Positions 32,013-41,535 of a DNA stretch of 64,000 nucleotides are shown in pieces. The notes under the pieces were generated by a model. That model searched no databases. It had not been told where the DNA came from and saw only the letters and a list, made by a program, of their open reading frames with translations. The stretch is from Deltaproteobacteria bacterium (GTDB lineage Bacteria > Desulfobacterota > Desulfomonilia > UBA1062): NCBI GenBank assembly GCA_029552245.1, contig JAKPDW010000053.1:1-64000 (forward strand), written 5' to 3'. The translations under genes were made by a program, and so were the position numbers. How positions within the stretch are numbered: the first letter of the stretch is position 1; the number at the start of each line of letters is the position of its first letter.

Positions 32013-33383
32013 ATGGCAACGTACATCTCGGGGCTCACTTCGGGGCTCGACTGGCAGTCCGTGATCTCTGACCTCATGGCCATCGAGCGCAGGCCCATCA
32101 CGCTCCTCGAAGAGAGGAAGACCGCGCTCGAGGCCCAGAAGTCGGCGTGGCGAGAGGTCAACACGAAGCTCAACTCGCTCATGTCGGCCGCCCAGGCCCT
32201 CTCCTCGAGCGACGACTTCGAGGTCTACAGCGGGCAGGCGGCCATAAGCGGATCGAGCAAGTCGGTGAGCGACATCCTCGACTACGCGGTGGGGACCAAC
32301 GCGAGCCAAGGCTCGTACTCGATCACCGTCAACAGGCTGGCCCAGGCGCAGAAGTTCGCAAGCGCCGCGTTCGCTTCCGACGACACGGAGCTCGGGATCT
32401 CCGGCACGGTCACGCTCAACGGCAGGGACCTGACGATCGACGCGACGGACACGCTCGAAGACATCCGGGACAAGATCAACGCCCTGAACTCCGGGGATGA
32501 CCCGGCAGGTGTGACCGCCTCGATCATCAAGGTCGCAGACGACGAATACCGGCTCACCGTGGCCTCCAAGGAGACGGGCGCATCCGGCATCGACATCGTC
32601 GACGGCTCGGGCGTGTTCTCCTCGGGCCTTGGCATGAACGAGACCGTCTCCGGCCAGGACGCGGAGATCGTGGTCGAGGGGTTCACGATCACGAGGAGTT
32701 CCAACCTGATAAGCGACGTCATCGCAGGCGTGACCCTGAACCTCAAGGGTGCGGACGAGAGCGCCACGATCACGCTCACGGTAAGCCGCGACAACTCGGG
32801 CGTAAAGGACAAGATAGAGAGTTTCGTGAGCGCCTACAACGACCTCATGTCTTACATAGACGACCAGAACACGCCCGCGGGCGACACCGAGAAACCCCTC
32901 TATGCGGATTCCTCGCTCGCCCAGCTGAAGAAGACGATCCGCAACGCCATCCTCTCCGGTGTGGACGGTCTCTCGTCCACGCTCGATCACCTGAGCCTCA
33001 TAGGAGTGAACATCGACAAGTACGGCAAGCTGTCCATCGACGACGACACGCTGGAAGGGTACCTCGAGACGAACTTCGAGGACGTGGTGAGCCTGTTCAG
33101 CGCGGACGGCCTCACCTATGAGACCACCGGCGTCGCCTCGAGGCTTGAAGAGGCCATAGACGCCATGACCGACAGCATCGACGGGTACGTGGTGACCAGG
33201 CAGGAATCCCTCCAGTCGCAGATGGACAAGCTCGACAGGAAGATCGAGGACATGGAGGAGCGTCTCGAGAGGAAACAGAAGGCGCTCGAGAGCAAGTTCG
33301 TGGCCATGGAGACCATGCTGAGCACGCTGCAGGCGCAACAGGACTGGCTCTCCAGCCAGATCAGCACGCTCGTATCGAAGTGA
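32013..33383 (+). CDS. fliD: Flagellar filament cap protein FliD (HAP2)
   Basis: A 456-residue cap protein that oligomerises at the filament tip and guides flagellin insertion. The N-terminal FliD_N domain (MATYISGLTSGLDWQSVISD, then helices to about 110) and the C-terminal FliD_C domain (about 220-440: VKDKIESFVSAYNDLMSYI, LSLIGVNIDKYGKLSIDDDT) are both clear. The C-terminus is a long coiled coil (residues about 395-435, LDRKIEDMEERLERKQKALE) ending in the D0-like helix. The size is normal, with a modest D2/D3 part. An SD-like purine run (GAAGAGGGGGAA) precedes the ATG. A strong bidirectional terminator follows. Confidence 0.95.
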   Translation: MATYISGLTSGLDWQSVISDLMAIERRPITLLEERKTALEAQKSAWREVNTKLNSLMSAAQALSSSDDFEVYSGQAAISGSSKSVSDILDYAVGTNASQGSYSITVNRLAQAQKFASAAFASDDTELGISGTVTLNGRDLTIDATDTLEDIRDKINALNSGDDPAGVTASIIKVADDEYRLTVASKETGASGIDIVDGSGVFSSGLGMNETVSGQDAEIVVEGFTITRSSNLISDVIAGVTLNLKGADESATITLTVSRDNSGVKDKIESFVSAYNDLMSYIDDQNTPAGDTEKPLYADSSLAQLKKTIRNAILSGVDGLSSTLDHLSLIGVNIDKYGKLSIDDDTLEGYLETNFEDVVSLFSADGLTYETTGVASRLEEAIDAMTDSIDGYVVTRQESLQSQMDKLDRKIEDMEERLERKQKALESKFVAMETMLSTLQAQQDWLSSQISTLVSK

Positions 33384-33431
33384 CCTGAGGGCGTCTCAAG
33401 GGCGGGGATCGGAACCATCGACGGAAACAAG

Positions 33432-33469
33432 AACAACCGGGCGGCTTCCCTGAAAGCCGCCCGGTTGTT
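33432..33469. terminator. Bidirectional rho-independent terminator
   Basis: A perfect 16-bp stem (AACAACCGGGCGGCTT and its complement) around a 6-base loop ends in TTGTTT on the plus strand and in a T-rich run on the minus strand. It lies between convergent fliD and the Cache-domain gene and should stop both transcripts. Confidence 0.9.
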
Positions 33470-33506
33470 TCTGTATGGCCCGCTTGCCGCTCTTTCTGCC
33501 GTGCCG

Positions 33507-34001
33507 TTACTGGCAGCCCGCCTCCGATATGCCGAACGCGGCGGCGTAGACGATCACCTTGGTGCCCGCCATGTTCGCTGTCTTGAAGAAGGCGCATTTC
33601 AGATCTGGTGCGTTGTTCTTCTTCGGGTTGGGCCACCAGTACGACGTCCAGCCCGAGCCGTACTTCTCCGCCTTGCCCTTCATCTCCGCGCCGAAGAACT
33701 TGCCTTTTGCGTCCTTGATCTGCGTGCAGTCCTTGTTGAGCAGCTCGGGCGCGACAGGGTGCATGATCACCACTGCCCCCATGTCCGTGACGTAGACGTA
33801 GTTGCCTTCGCCGAAACGGTATTTCTTCAGCTCGTCCAAGGCGGCCTTGCCCTTCGCCTCGATGACGCCGACGGCGTAATTGACGGCGCTCACGAGCTCT
33901 TTCTTCGCCGCCTCGTCGTCGGCCTTCGCCGCCTGGGGCAAGAACCCAACAACCAGTACACAGACAAGGAGACAGACGGACAACCAAAGGAGTCTTCTCA
34001 T
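33507..34001 (-). CDS. Periplasmic Cache-domain protein
   Basis: A 164-residue exported protein starting at ATG 34001, with GGAGG about 6 bases upstream. A signal peptide (residues 1-26, MRRLLWLSVCLLVCVLVVGF... ending AAKA) precedes a single Cache-like fold: helices with AVNYAVGVIEAKGKAALDEL, then YRFGEGNYVYVTDMGAVVIMHP and GWTSYWWPNPKKNNAPDLKC. Cache domains sense small ligands outside the cell, usually fused to chemoreceptors or kinases. Here the domain is free-standing and soluble, as in some deltaproteobacterial c-type or sensor-partner proteins. Two cysteines near the end could pair. Ligand and partner are unknown. Confidence 0.82.
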   Translation of the reverse strand: MRRLLWLSVCLLVCVLVVGFLPQAAKADDEAAKKELVSAVNYAVGVIEAKGKAALDELKKYRFGEGNYVYVTDMGAVVIMHPVAPELLNKDCTQIKDAKGKFFGAEMKGKAEKYGSGWTSYWWPNPKKNNAPDLKCAFFKTANMAGTKVIVYAAAFGISEAGCQ

Positions 34002-34104
34002 GATACACCTCCGGGGTAAGTTTCCCGTGTATATCGGATGAATGAGGCCGAATATCAATACCGAATAATGAACGTGATAACGTATGGATATGATGGGTGA
34101 TGGT

Positions 34105-34563
34105 TCACTCGGCAGGGCAGATGGGGTGGGGCTTGCCCGCGATGGTGAGGACGATCGAGCCGTCTAGCTCCTCCATCATGAGGGCCAGGCTGTAGTACGC
34201 CTGTCTCGAGAAGCGCACCTTCATGCCGTCGGGCAGCGTGTAGTACAGGACGTTTGCATCCCCTATGGACAGGCGGCTCGGGTCCAGGGGATACGTCTCG
34301 AGGTTGTTGAGCCTGAGGAAGAGCCCTGTGTCGGGCTCCCCCCTGATGCACGAGACCACCAGGGGCGTGTCCTCCACCTCCACATAGCAGATCTCCGGCT
34401 CGATGACGAGGCAGTACCTCCCGTGATCATCCCTCGTCAGCGCGTTGAAGAAGGTCCTGAGGACCATGGGGTTGACGATCTCCGCGTCGTTGTAGTACCA
34501 GCGGCCTTCCCTGTCTATCCGGATCCTCGCGGATGCCGTCACGTCTCTCAAGCCGTCTTTCAT
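34105..34563 (-). CDS. DUF1285-family protein
   Basis: 152 residues from ATG 34563, with GGAG 5-6 bases upstream; the frame stays open far beyond but without start signals. The motif RIDREGRWYYNDAEIVNPMVLRTFF, then DDHGRYCLVIEPEICYVEVEDTPLVV, is the DUF1285 signature (a small beta-rich domain of unknown function). The protein has no signal peptide or membrane segment, so it should be cytosolic. It is monocistronic, between the Cache gene and a divergent TetR gene. I cannot assign a function. Confidence 0.78.
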   Translation of the reverse strand: MKDGLRDVTASARIRIDREGRWYYNDAEIVNPMVLRTFFNALTRDDHGRYCLVIEPEICYVEVEDTPLVVSCIRGEPDTGLFLRLNNLETYPLDPSRLSIGDANVLYYTLPDGMKVRFSRQAYYSLALMMEELDGSIVLTIAGKPHPICPAE

Positions 34564-35027
34564 GTCGTCTCCGTTCGTGAATCCGCTCGATGGTGTTCCA
34601 TGAGATGATAGCACGTGGACGCGGGAAATGCATCCCCTGCCGCAGGGGCGGGCTCCGGCGTGACCCGCGCCTTCCATGCTGCAGCCCGGCAGGGGCTGTC
34701 CAGCCTTAAAACCCCGCCCTGCAAGGGTGACCTTCTCGTCGTGGACGGAAATCGACCAGGTTTGTGGAAGGATCGGGTCAGCTCCGCGCCGAACAGGTAT
34801 ACGACCCCGCAGACAGGGTCGTCTTGAACCGAGCCGGGTCGTGGACGCGCGAGAGGCAGCGGTCTTTGGAGACAACCCTCCCGGTTGCCGGGTCGAGAGC
34901 GGCCCGACGCAACCTACAGGCAGCCTGCGGGTCGAGGCTCTCGATCCGCGAGTCGATTCCGGGCTTGACGAGGCGCGAGCATCCAAGGCAGAATACTTGG
35001 CACCATACCGAGATCGAAGGGTTGTCT

Positions 35028-35624
35028 ATGGCTCGAAACATGAAGCAGGCGATGATCATCGACGCGGCCCTGGAGGTCTTCCGCGAGAAGGGGTACGCGA
35101 ACGCGCGCATGGCGGACATCGCGCGCCGCGCCGGCGTGTCCTACGGCCTCGTGTACCACTACTTCGGGAGCAAGGAGGTGCTGTTCGACATCATCGTGGA
35201 ATCCTGGTGGAACGACCTCTACGCCATGATGGAGCGGGAGATCGCGTCGGATGCGCCCACGAGGGACAAGCTCGTCCATATCATCGCCTTCTTCCTCGAC
35301 ACCTACGGCAGCAAGCCGAACCTCATGTCCATCTTCGTCAGCGAGGTATGCAGGAGCTCGGTGTACCACACCAAGGAAGGGCTCTCGAGGTTCCTCAAGT
35401 TCTTCAACCTCTGCGAGCAGATCATGCTCCAGGGGCAGGAGAGCGGGTTCTTGAGCAAGGAAATCCCGCCGCACCACCTCACGTACATCTTCTACGGCGC
35501 CATCGAGACCTTCATCTCGGTCATGGTGCTCGGCAAGGAGCCCATGACGAAGAAGCGTCACGAGCGCGCCATGAACGCCATCCTCAGGGTCTTCACCGAT
35601 GGTGCCAGTTCCAGGGCGCACTAG
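35028..35624 (+). CDS. TetR/AcrR-family regulator
   Basis: A 198-residue TetR-type regulator; I use ATG 35028 because the HTH begins at once (MKQAMIIDAALEVFREKGYA). The helix-turn-helix and linker are MADIARRAGVSYGLVYHYFGSKEVLF. The ligand domain (residues 55-190) resembles the fatty-acid-responsive TetR_C class (LMSIFVSEVCRSSVYHTKEG), but the ligand is not certain. It lies 68 bases upstream of the BKACE gene in the same direction, so it probably controls that gene and itself. The 460 bases before it include a poorly defined stretch with no other gene. Confidence 0.88.
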   Translation: MARNMKQAMIIDAALEVFREKGYANARMADIARRAGVSYGLVYHYFGSKEVLFDIIVESWWNDLYAMMEREIASDAPTRDKLVHIIAFFLDTYGSKPNLMSIFVSEVCRSSVYHTKEGLSRFLKFFNLCEQIMLQGQESGFLSKEIPPHHLTYIFYGAIETFISVMVLGKEPMTKKRHERAMNAILRVFTDGASSRAH

Positions 35625-35692
35625 GCCTTTTTGGCCGGGAGGGGCCGTCCACCCCTTCAGGTCATCGAGGGGGGCGGCCGAAGAGGAATGCC

Positions 35693-36562
35693 ATGGCTGA
35701 AAACAAGGAAAAGGTGATCATATGCGCCGCCCTCGCAGGCGCCCTGACCTTCAAGCACCAGAACCCGGCGGTGCCCTACACGCCCGAGGAATTCGCCCGG
35801 GAGGCGGCAAGGTGTTTCGCAGCGGGGGCCGCCATGGTGCACGTCCATGCGCGGGACGACTCCGGCATGCCTACCCACGACATCGACCGCGTGAGGGCGA
35901 TCCACGACGCCATCAAGGAGAAGACCCCGGAGCTCATCGTGAACCTCACCTCGGCCGTGGGGGTGGGGGTGAAGGCCGAGGAGAGGATCGCCCAGATCCT
36001 TGCGGTGAAGCCCGCCATGGCATCGCTCAACACCAACACCATGAACTTCAGCCTCGTCGACCGGTCGACCGGCGCGATCCTCTACGACGCGGTCTTCGAG
36101 AACACCTTCACCATGCTCCAGGACTTCGGCAGGGCCATGGAGGAGAACGACATCAAGCCCGAGATCGAATGCTACGACATGGGCGGTATAGACAACACGC
36201 TCTTGGTCGCGAAGCAGGGGTTCTTCTCCAAGCCGATGAACTTCAACTTCGTCTGGGGCGTGGCGGGCGGCCAGCGTTTCAGGCCCGAGGCGTTCATAGC
36301 GATGGTGCACGCCCTTCCTGAAGGCTCGACCTTCACGACCTGCGGGGTGGGGATCGACCAGTTCCCGGCCGTCACCATGAGCTGCCTCATGGGGGGGCAC
36401 ATGCGCGTGGGCCTGGAGGACAACATACGGCTTCCCAACGGCGAACTCGCGAAGGGCAGCTGGGAGCAGGTCCTGTGGGCGGTCAAGATCGCGTCCGCGC
36501 TCGGCAGGGAGCCTGCAGGACCCGACGAGGCCCGGCGCATCCTGGGCATCAGGCAGAAGTGA
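35693..36562 (+). CDS. Beta-keto acid cleavage enzyme (BKACE, DUF849)
   Basis: A 289-residue TIM-barrel enzyme of the BKACE family, which condenses a beta-keto acid with acetyl-CoA and releases acetoacetate plus a new acyl-CoA (kce, 3-keto-5-aminohexanoate cleavage, is the prototype). The metal-binding HVHARD motif is present at residues 50-55 (VHVHARDDSGMP). Further conserved blocks are NLTSAVGVG, PEIECYDMG and GLEDNIRLPNG near the C-terminus. The substrate class is unknown: the family handles carnitine-, lysine- and fatty-acid-derived keto acids, and there is no kamA/kdd neighbour to indicate lysine fermentation. GAGGAATGCC precedes ATG 35693. Confidence 0.88.
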   Translation: MAENKEKVIICAALAGALTFKHQNPAVPYTPEEFAREAARCFAAGAAMVHVHARDDSGMPTHDIDRVRAIHDAIKEKTPELIVNLTSAVGVGVKAEERIAQILAVKPAMASLNTNTMNFSLVDRSTGAILYDAVFENTFTMLQDFGRAMEENDIKPEIECYDMGGIDNTLLVAKQGFFSKPMNFNFVWGVAGGQRFRPEAFIAMVHALPEGSTFTTCGVGIDQFPAVTMSCLMGGHMRVGLEDNIRLPNGELAKGSWEQVLWAVKIASALGREPAGPDEARRILGIRQK

Positions 36563-36697
36563 GCGCTCATGCGGAGGATCTTCTTGCGGCTCGGCTCTCG
36601 GACGGCGGCCCCATGGGCAGAGGGAGGATGTGCGGGGTCGCCGACACGGGTCTTTGGCGGGGTCGCGCGTATCCGGCAATGGACGAGGTGGAGTGAT

Positions 36698-38029
36698 ATG
36701 CGGACACGGCCGACGGTGACAGCGGCGTTCATCCTGGCGACCCTCGTGACGGTGGTCTTCTCCGTGCAGGGGGTGCAGGCCCACGAGATCCCCCACACGG
36801 TCAGGCCGGGCGACACGCTGGCATCGATCGCCGCCTCGTACGTAGAGCTCGCGGATGCGTACACGAAGAAAGAGTTCATCGAGGAGATCAAGCGGGTCAA
36901 CAACCTCGGTGACAGGGGGCTCAGCGTGGGCATGACCCTGGCCATACCGGTGGTCCGCAGTGAGCCGCTCAGGCCGTCGAGCGTCAAGAAGCCACGGGAC
37001 TTCGTGGCCAAGGGCGCATACATCAACCAGTTCACGGCCGGAACGAGGCAGGTCTTCACCGTCGCCAGGAGGCTCAAGGCGTGCGGCGGCAACACCATCG
37101 TGTTCGACGCCAAGGAGGTGGAGGGGCTCCCCACCTACCGGAGCGCCGTCCCGAGGGAACACCTGGGGCTGTCATCCTACGCATACACCATAGAAGACAT
37201 CCACAAGCTGGTGGAGTACCTCCACGCCATGGGGATGCACGTGGTGGCACGCGTGTGCATGTTCCGGGATTTCTACAACTCCACGAACAGGGCTGCATGG
37301 AGGTTCGCTGACGAGTGGGTGAACCCCGCGAACCCGGCGGTGCAGGAGTACAACCTCGCCATCGTCAGGGAACTGCTGGACTCGGGCGTCGACGAGATAC
37401 AGGTGGACTACTTCCGCTACCCTGCGGACGGCAAGACACAGACGGGCCTGGAAGGAAAGTCGCGCAGCGACGTGCTCTGCGACTTCGCCAGGCGACTTCG
37501 CGGCCTCACCCAGGCCAAGGGCGTCGTGCTGTCTCTCGACATGTTCGGGATCGTGATCTGGCAGAAGAAAGAAGACATACTCATCCTCGGCCAGGACGTG
37601 GTGCGGTTCAAGGACCACTTCGACGTGATCTCGCCCATGCTCTACCCGTCGCACTTCGTCAAGAACTTCTCCGGGGTGGCCAACCCCGCTGACGAGCCGT
37701 ACCTGTTCGTGAACAGGGGGGTCAAACGGATGAAGGCCCTGGTGGGGGATGCGGTGGTCATCAGGCCGTGGCTGCAGTCGTTCCCGCTGAGGGTGAAGAT
37801 CGGGTACAACGCCGCGTACGTGAGAAACCAGATACATGCCACGTGCGACGCAGGCGGGACGGGATGGCTCCTCTGGAGCCCGAAGAACCGCTACGAAGAG
37901 GCGTTCAGGGCCATGGAGGGGCTCGACTCCAAGGTCTGCAGGCCGGCCGTGCAAAGAGTCGGCCCTGCGAGACGGGCCAAGGAGAACCTTGGAAGCCCCA
38001 GGAAGAACGGCCGGCTCACCCTCAACTGA
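36698..38029 (+). CDS. Exported LysM plus DUF4015 putative glycoside hydrolase
   Basis: 443 residues from ATG 36698 (GGAG a few bases upstream). Residues 1-28 are a signal peptide. Residues about 33-85 form a LysM domain (HTVRPGDTLASIAASY ... GLSVGMTLAIP), which binds peptidoglycan. From about 100 to 415 the sequence follows the DUF4015 putative glycosyl hydrolase family (TIM barrel): KGAYINQFTAGTRQVF, NTIVFDAKEVEG, VVARVCMFRDFYNSTN, EIQVDYFRYPADG, LDMFGIVIWQ, DVISPMLYPSHFV, RPWLQSFP. Asp in FDAK and the EIQVDYFRYP block are probable active-site residues. A role in cell-wall polysaccharide processing is inferred. The basic C-terminal tail is probably disordered. Confidence 0.85.
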   Translation: MRTRPTVTAAFILATLVTVVFSVQGVQAHEIPHTVRPGDTLASIAASYVELADAYTKKEFIEEIKRVNNLGDRGLSVGMTLAIPVVRSEPLRPSSVKKPRDFVAKGAYINQFTAGTRQVFTVARRLKACGGNTIVFDAKEVEGLPTYRSAVPREHLGLSSYAYTIEDIHKLVEYLHAMGMHVVARVCMFRDFYNSTNRAAWRFADEWVNPANPAVQEYNLAIVRELLDSGVDEIQVDYFRYPADGKTQTGLEGKSRSDVLCDFARRLRGLTQAKGVVLSLDMFGIVIWQKKEDILILGQDVVRFKDHFDVISPMLYPSHFVKNFSGVANPADEPYLFVNRGVKRMKALVGDAVVIRPWLQSFPLRVKIGYNAAYVRNQIHATCDAGGTGWLLWSPKNRYEEAFRAMEGLDSKVCRPAVQRVGPARRAKENLGSPRKNGRLTLN

Positions 38030-38303
38030 AGGACCGAGGCCGAGGGGGCGATGCCGGGCCAGCCTCGAGCGCTCCCTTGTGACCCCGGGCCAGGAACCCT
38101 GAAGAGACACTCGAGACGAGAATCGCTGGATGCCCTCACGGCCCGCCTGCCGGGTGCCCGCATCGAACATGTGCCGCGAAGGGCGGCGCGCCCACCGGGA
38201 ATGCCTTCACCCGGCAAGGGGTGCGGCTTGTGCGCTGAAGGTCCGCGCTGATCTCCGCGCCGTTTAGCCCACCTTGCTGCAACGGCCGCGCCTTGATGAG
38301 GAG

Positions 38304-38981
38304 CTACGCACCCGGCCCCGAGAGCCTGCCTTTCAGGTGCGGCCTCATGGCCTCCTCGACGGCCAGGCGCTGCCTCTCGAACTCATCACGGTCCGTCGTG
38401 GGCGCGAGGCTCATCATGTCCAGAAAGACCAGCCGCACACGCGCAAACGGCTTGGGCAGCATGAAGTTGTCCCAGCTGTCGAAGAACCAGGCGCTCGAGG
38501 CCTCGGTGAAGAAGGGTACGACGCAGGCCTCCGCCTCGTGGGCCATCCGGATGAGCCCCGGCTTGACCCTGCCTGCAGGGCCGCGTGGGCCGTCCACCAC
38601 GTGGCCTGCCAGGCCGTTCTTCCTGACAGACCCGATCATCTCCTTCAGCGCCTCGGCGCCGCCTTTGGAGGACGACCCGGCCACCGTGTGCCACCCGCAC
38701 CTTCTCGCCACGCCCGCGATGATGGAACCGTCCATGCTCTTGCTGATCATGAGGGAAGGCCTGAAGCGTTCGTAGTTCTTGAAGTGGGAGATGGCCGTGA
38801 AGAACTGCTGGTGCCACGTGCACAGGATGACCCTGCCGCCTGCGGCCACGTGTTCCATCCAGGCCTTCTCGTTCGTCACCGACAGGCTGAACGTGGCGCT
38901 GTAGGCGCGGACGAACCGGTAGAGAACGTCGTGGAAGGCGCTCGACGTGAGTATGCGTCTCATCGACTTGGAGACACCCAA
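38304..38981 (-). CDS. DUF374 lysophospholipid acyltransferase-like protein
   Basis: 225 residues if started at TTG 38981, which has GGAGG at 38990-38994 with 8-base spacing; ATG 38963 or 38996 are alternatives. It belongs to the LPLAT-related DUF374 family: CTWHQQFFTAISHF, the MISKSMDGSIIAGVARRCGW block, GSSSKGGAEALKEM, VVDGPRGPAGRVKPGL, and DSWDNFMLPKPFARV. Family members are thought to acylate lipid A or other lipids at the inner membrane. No enzymatic specificity can be read here. It is monocistronic on the minus strand, convergent with the LysM gene. Confidence 0.85.
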   Translation of the reverse strand: MGVSKSMRRILTSSAFHDVLYRFVRAYSATFSLSVTNEKAWMEHVAAGGRVILCTWHQQFFTAISHFKNYERFRPSLMISKSMDGSIIAGVARRCGWHTVAGSSSKGGAEALKEMIGSVRKNGLAGHVVDGPRGPAGRVKPGLIRMAHEAEACVVPFFTEASSAWFFDSWDNFMLPKPFARVRLVFLDMMSLAPTTDRDEFERQRLAVEEAMRPHLKGRLSGPGA

Positions 38982-39807
38982 GGTGTTCACCTCCATGCAA
39001 GGGGACGCTGGGTGACGCGAGGGGACCACCCTCGCGGACCCTCGTCTTGCCATCTATGATCGAATGCCTCGTGGAAGTCAAAGGGGGAAAGGGTCAGAAA
39101 GCACCCTGACACAGTTCTTTGACCGTCCACGGTGGCCCCGGTCTCACAGTCCACGGGCACACTCGATCTCTTCCGCCGTCCGCACCCCACCGCCCCCGCT
39201 CGCGCCAGGCCTTTCCTCGATGTACCCCCGGCATGCCCTCCTCTTGCCTGGGTCACGGCCGAACCCGGTGGCCGGGGCCTCTCGCCCGCCTTCTCCCAGG
39301 GCGAGGCCCGGGGCCAGGCCCGGGTGTCTCGTGGGTCCATCGAGAACGGTCCGGCACTTCTTTCGGGAGGGATGCCCCCTCATGCAAGGGCGGCGCGTGG
39401 ACCATGCGACACGACCAACGTTCTCGTCCGTTCACCGCCGACTCGTTTCCCGCCTGCCCGACCCTGTCAGAGCAACCGGGTCGGTGCTTAGGGCCGTGGG
39501 CGGCGCGGGACCGGGCCCTTGACGTGCCCTGCACGCTCGGGCTCAGGCGGCGAAGGGGCGGCCTCCCGGGCAATTCAGCTTGAGGGATCGTCTGCTGGAT
39601 GTCCCCCATGACACCGACAGCACAGGCACCTAGCCCGCTCCCGGCCCCATGCAGCTCGAGGGATCGTCTGCGGGGGTAGGCCGTGCCCCTCGGCAGGCGT
39701 CCTGCCGTGCGGGGCGCCCATGGGAAGCGGGGGAGGGGGCTCTGGTGGGTGCCCCTTCCCCCGGCTGCTGGCCCCGGCTTGACATCGCGGGCGGGCCGAA
39801 GGTGGAA
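38982..39807. other. Long non-coding gap
   Basis: About 825 bases, very GC-rich, with several open frames but no ribosome sites or recognisable proteins in any of them. It contains two near-identical 22-base copies at 39576 and 39652 and Pro/Gly/Arg-biased spurious frames. I see nothing else of note. Confidence 0.5.
39576..39673. repeat. Pair of 22-base direct repeats
   Basis: CAGCTTGAGGGATCGTCTGC at 39576 and CAGCTCGAGGGATCGTCTGC at 39652 are 76 bases apart and differ at 1 of the first 20 positions. Both lie in the non-coding gap downstream of the acetoacetate-decarboxylase-like gene. They have no obvious function. Confidence 0.55.
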
Positions 39808-40581
39808 TCAGTCGTCCATGAGGTTTCGCGGGCCGAAGAGGATGGCCTCCATGAGCGGCATGTACAGGTAGAACAGGGGGTTCGCCGACAGCCCCAGGGA
39901 GCGGATCGTGCCCGAGATGGGGTGATCACCGAGTTCCAGCCGTGCCGCCCTGGGGTTCATGGACCTGGCGAACTCTCGGGGGTTCATGTGGATGTTCGCA
40001 GCGAGCGGCACCCCGTCCTTGACGGAGTAGGTCTTGAACCGGTTGACCTTTTCCGGTGCCGTCTTGAGCTTCCTGCCCCTGAGGGTGAGGATGTTCTTGC
40101 CCCTCTCGTCGAGCCTGCAGGCGAGCATGTCTCGCTCGTCGGAGAAGGTTATGTCAGCGAGGAACTTGGGGTACCCGTACATCTCGACCCCGCCGATACG
40201 TGCGCGTTCGGTCGTCACGGGGAGCTGCCACACGTAGGCGGTGAAATACCTCCTCGCCATCATGGAGAGGGCGGTAAGCCCCGGTATGCCCTTCTTCCCG
40301 AAGGTGATGGGGAACGAGATGGAGAACTCGTTGTACGGGTCGATGTCAGTCGACCGGTACTCGAATGCGGTGAAGGCGACCAGCGCCTTGCCCCTGACGA
40401 TCTCCACCGGGTGCATGTCCGCCCTCGGCAGCAGCCGCCTCACCATGGCCGTGGGCGCGGTGTAGGTGACCGTCATGCTCGTGTTGTCGTAGTAGAAGAC
40501 CGGCAGCTTGCCCGAAAACCCCAGTTTCTCGTTGGTGAGTTCCCATTGCACGATCCCTTCGAAGAACGAAGCCCTGTTCAT
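39808..40581 (-). CDS. Acetoacetate decarboxylase-family protein
   Basis: A 257-residue ADC-fold protein. FVAFTAFEY-like strands (ALVAFTAFEYRST), VWQLPVTTERARIGGVEMYGYPKFLADI and the Lys139 in GYPK align with the Schiff-base Lys of acetoacetate decarboxylase. Catalysis would give acetone plus CO2 from acetoacetate, but many family members act on other beta-keto acids or are non-decarboxylating Schiff-base enzymes. AAAGGGAGGATCT precedes the ATG. It is the last gene of the TetR-ACAD-ACAD-SDR-ADC operon, 99 bases after the SDR, which suggests a role in trimming or detoxifying a keto acid made by that pathway. Confidence 0.85.
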   Translation of the reverse strand: MNRASFFEGIVQWELTNEKLGFSGKLPVFYYDNTSMTVTYTAPTAMVRRLLPRADMHPVEIVRGKALVAFTAFEYRSTDIDPYNEFSISFPITFGKKGIPGLTALSMMARRYFTAYVWQLPVTTERARIGGVEMYGYPKFLADITFSDERDMLACRLDERGKNILTLRGRKLKTAPEKVNRFKTYSVKDGVPLAANIHMNPREFARSMNPRAARLELGDHPISGTIRSLGLSANPLFYLYMPLMEAILFGPRNLMDD

Positions 40582-40680
40582 AGATCCTCCCTTTCGATCC
40601 CCCGGGGGTCTGGCCCCGGGTCATAGTCGTCTCGAGCCTGGACACGTTTCCCCTCGATGACCCAATGCCCTCCCTGCAGC

Positions 40681-41535
40681 CTAACCGGTATTTCCATCCC
40701 CTGTGCAGGCGTACTTGCGGGCCATGTACCTGCTGAAGGCGGAACACAGTCTCAGAGCCGTCACGGGAAAGAGCCTCGTGAGCATATCCAGGACCAAGGC
40801 GTCCGTCCCGACGAGGATGCGGCGCCGGTCCCTCTTGATGCCGGCGATGATGACGCGGGCGGCCTCGCCGGCATCCATCCTGAAGAGCTCCTTCTCGTAG
40901 AGGCTCACGGCCCCCTCCTTCGTCAGGGAGCACAACCCGCGGTTGAACTTGGCGTGGCGGGCGATCCCCGTCCTGATGCCCCCCGGGTGTACGCAGCTCA
41001 CGCGTATGTTCGTGCCCTCGAGTTCCTGGGCGAGGGTCTCGGTGTATCCCTTGACCGCGAACTTGGATGCACAGTACGGGCCGTTGTTGGGATTGGGCAG
41101 GATCCCGTTGATGCTGGACACGTTCACGATGTGACCCTCGGGCCTCAGCCTCAGGTGGGGGAGAAACGCCATGGTCCCGTGGACCACGCCCCAGAAGTTC
41201 ACGGCCATGATCCACTCGAAGTCCTCTATCGGGACGGTCTCTAAAAGGTCGCCGAGGGCGACGCCCGCGTTGTTGATGACGAGGTCCACCGAACCATGCA
41301 GGCTCACGGCATCCTGCGCGAACGCGAAGACCCGCTCCCTCCTGGAGACGTCCACCACGTGCGTGGTGACCCTCACCCGGCCGTCTACGAGGGCCGCGGT
41401 CTGCTCGAGACCCCCGTGGTCGATGTCCGCCAGCGCGAGCGAACACCCCTCGCGGGCGAGGTTCACGGCAAGCATCCGGCCGATGCCGGACGCCGCCCCG
41501 GTGATCGCTGCTGTCTTGCCCGCGAGGTTCTTCAC
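40681..41535 (-). CDS. Short-chain dehydrogenase/reductase
   Basis: A 284-residue classical SDR using NAD(P)H. The cofactor motif TGAASGIG is near the N-terminus, followed by Asp in LADIDH (suggesting NAD preference), the NNAG block, the catalytic Ser in NVSSING, and the Tyr-x3-Lys pair in YCASKFAVKGY. The C-terminal 70 residues form a helical extension (LDMLTRLFPVTALRL). The start is GTG 41535, whose G-TGA overlaps the stop of the acyl-CoA dehydrogenase; GGGGGG lies 6 bases before it. It probably oxidises or reduces a 3-hydroxy or 3-keto acyl intermediate of the same operon. Confidence 0.9.
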   Translation of the reverse strand: MKNLAGKTAAITGAASGIGRMLAVNLAREGCSLALADIDHGGLEQTAALVDGRVRVTTHVVDVSRRERVFAFAQDAVSLHGSVDLVINNAGVALGDLLETVPIEDFEWIMAVNFWGVVHGTMAFLPHLRLRPEGHIVNVSSINGILPNPNNGPYCASKFAVKGYTETLAQELEGTNIRVSCVHPGGIRTGIARHAKFNRGLCSLTKEGAVSLYEKELFRMDAGEAARVIIAGIKRDRRRILVGTDALVLDMLTRLFPVTALRLCSAFSRYMARKYACTGDGNTG

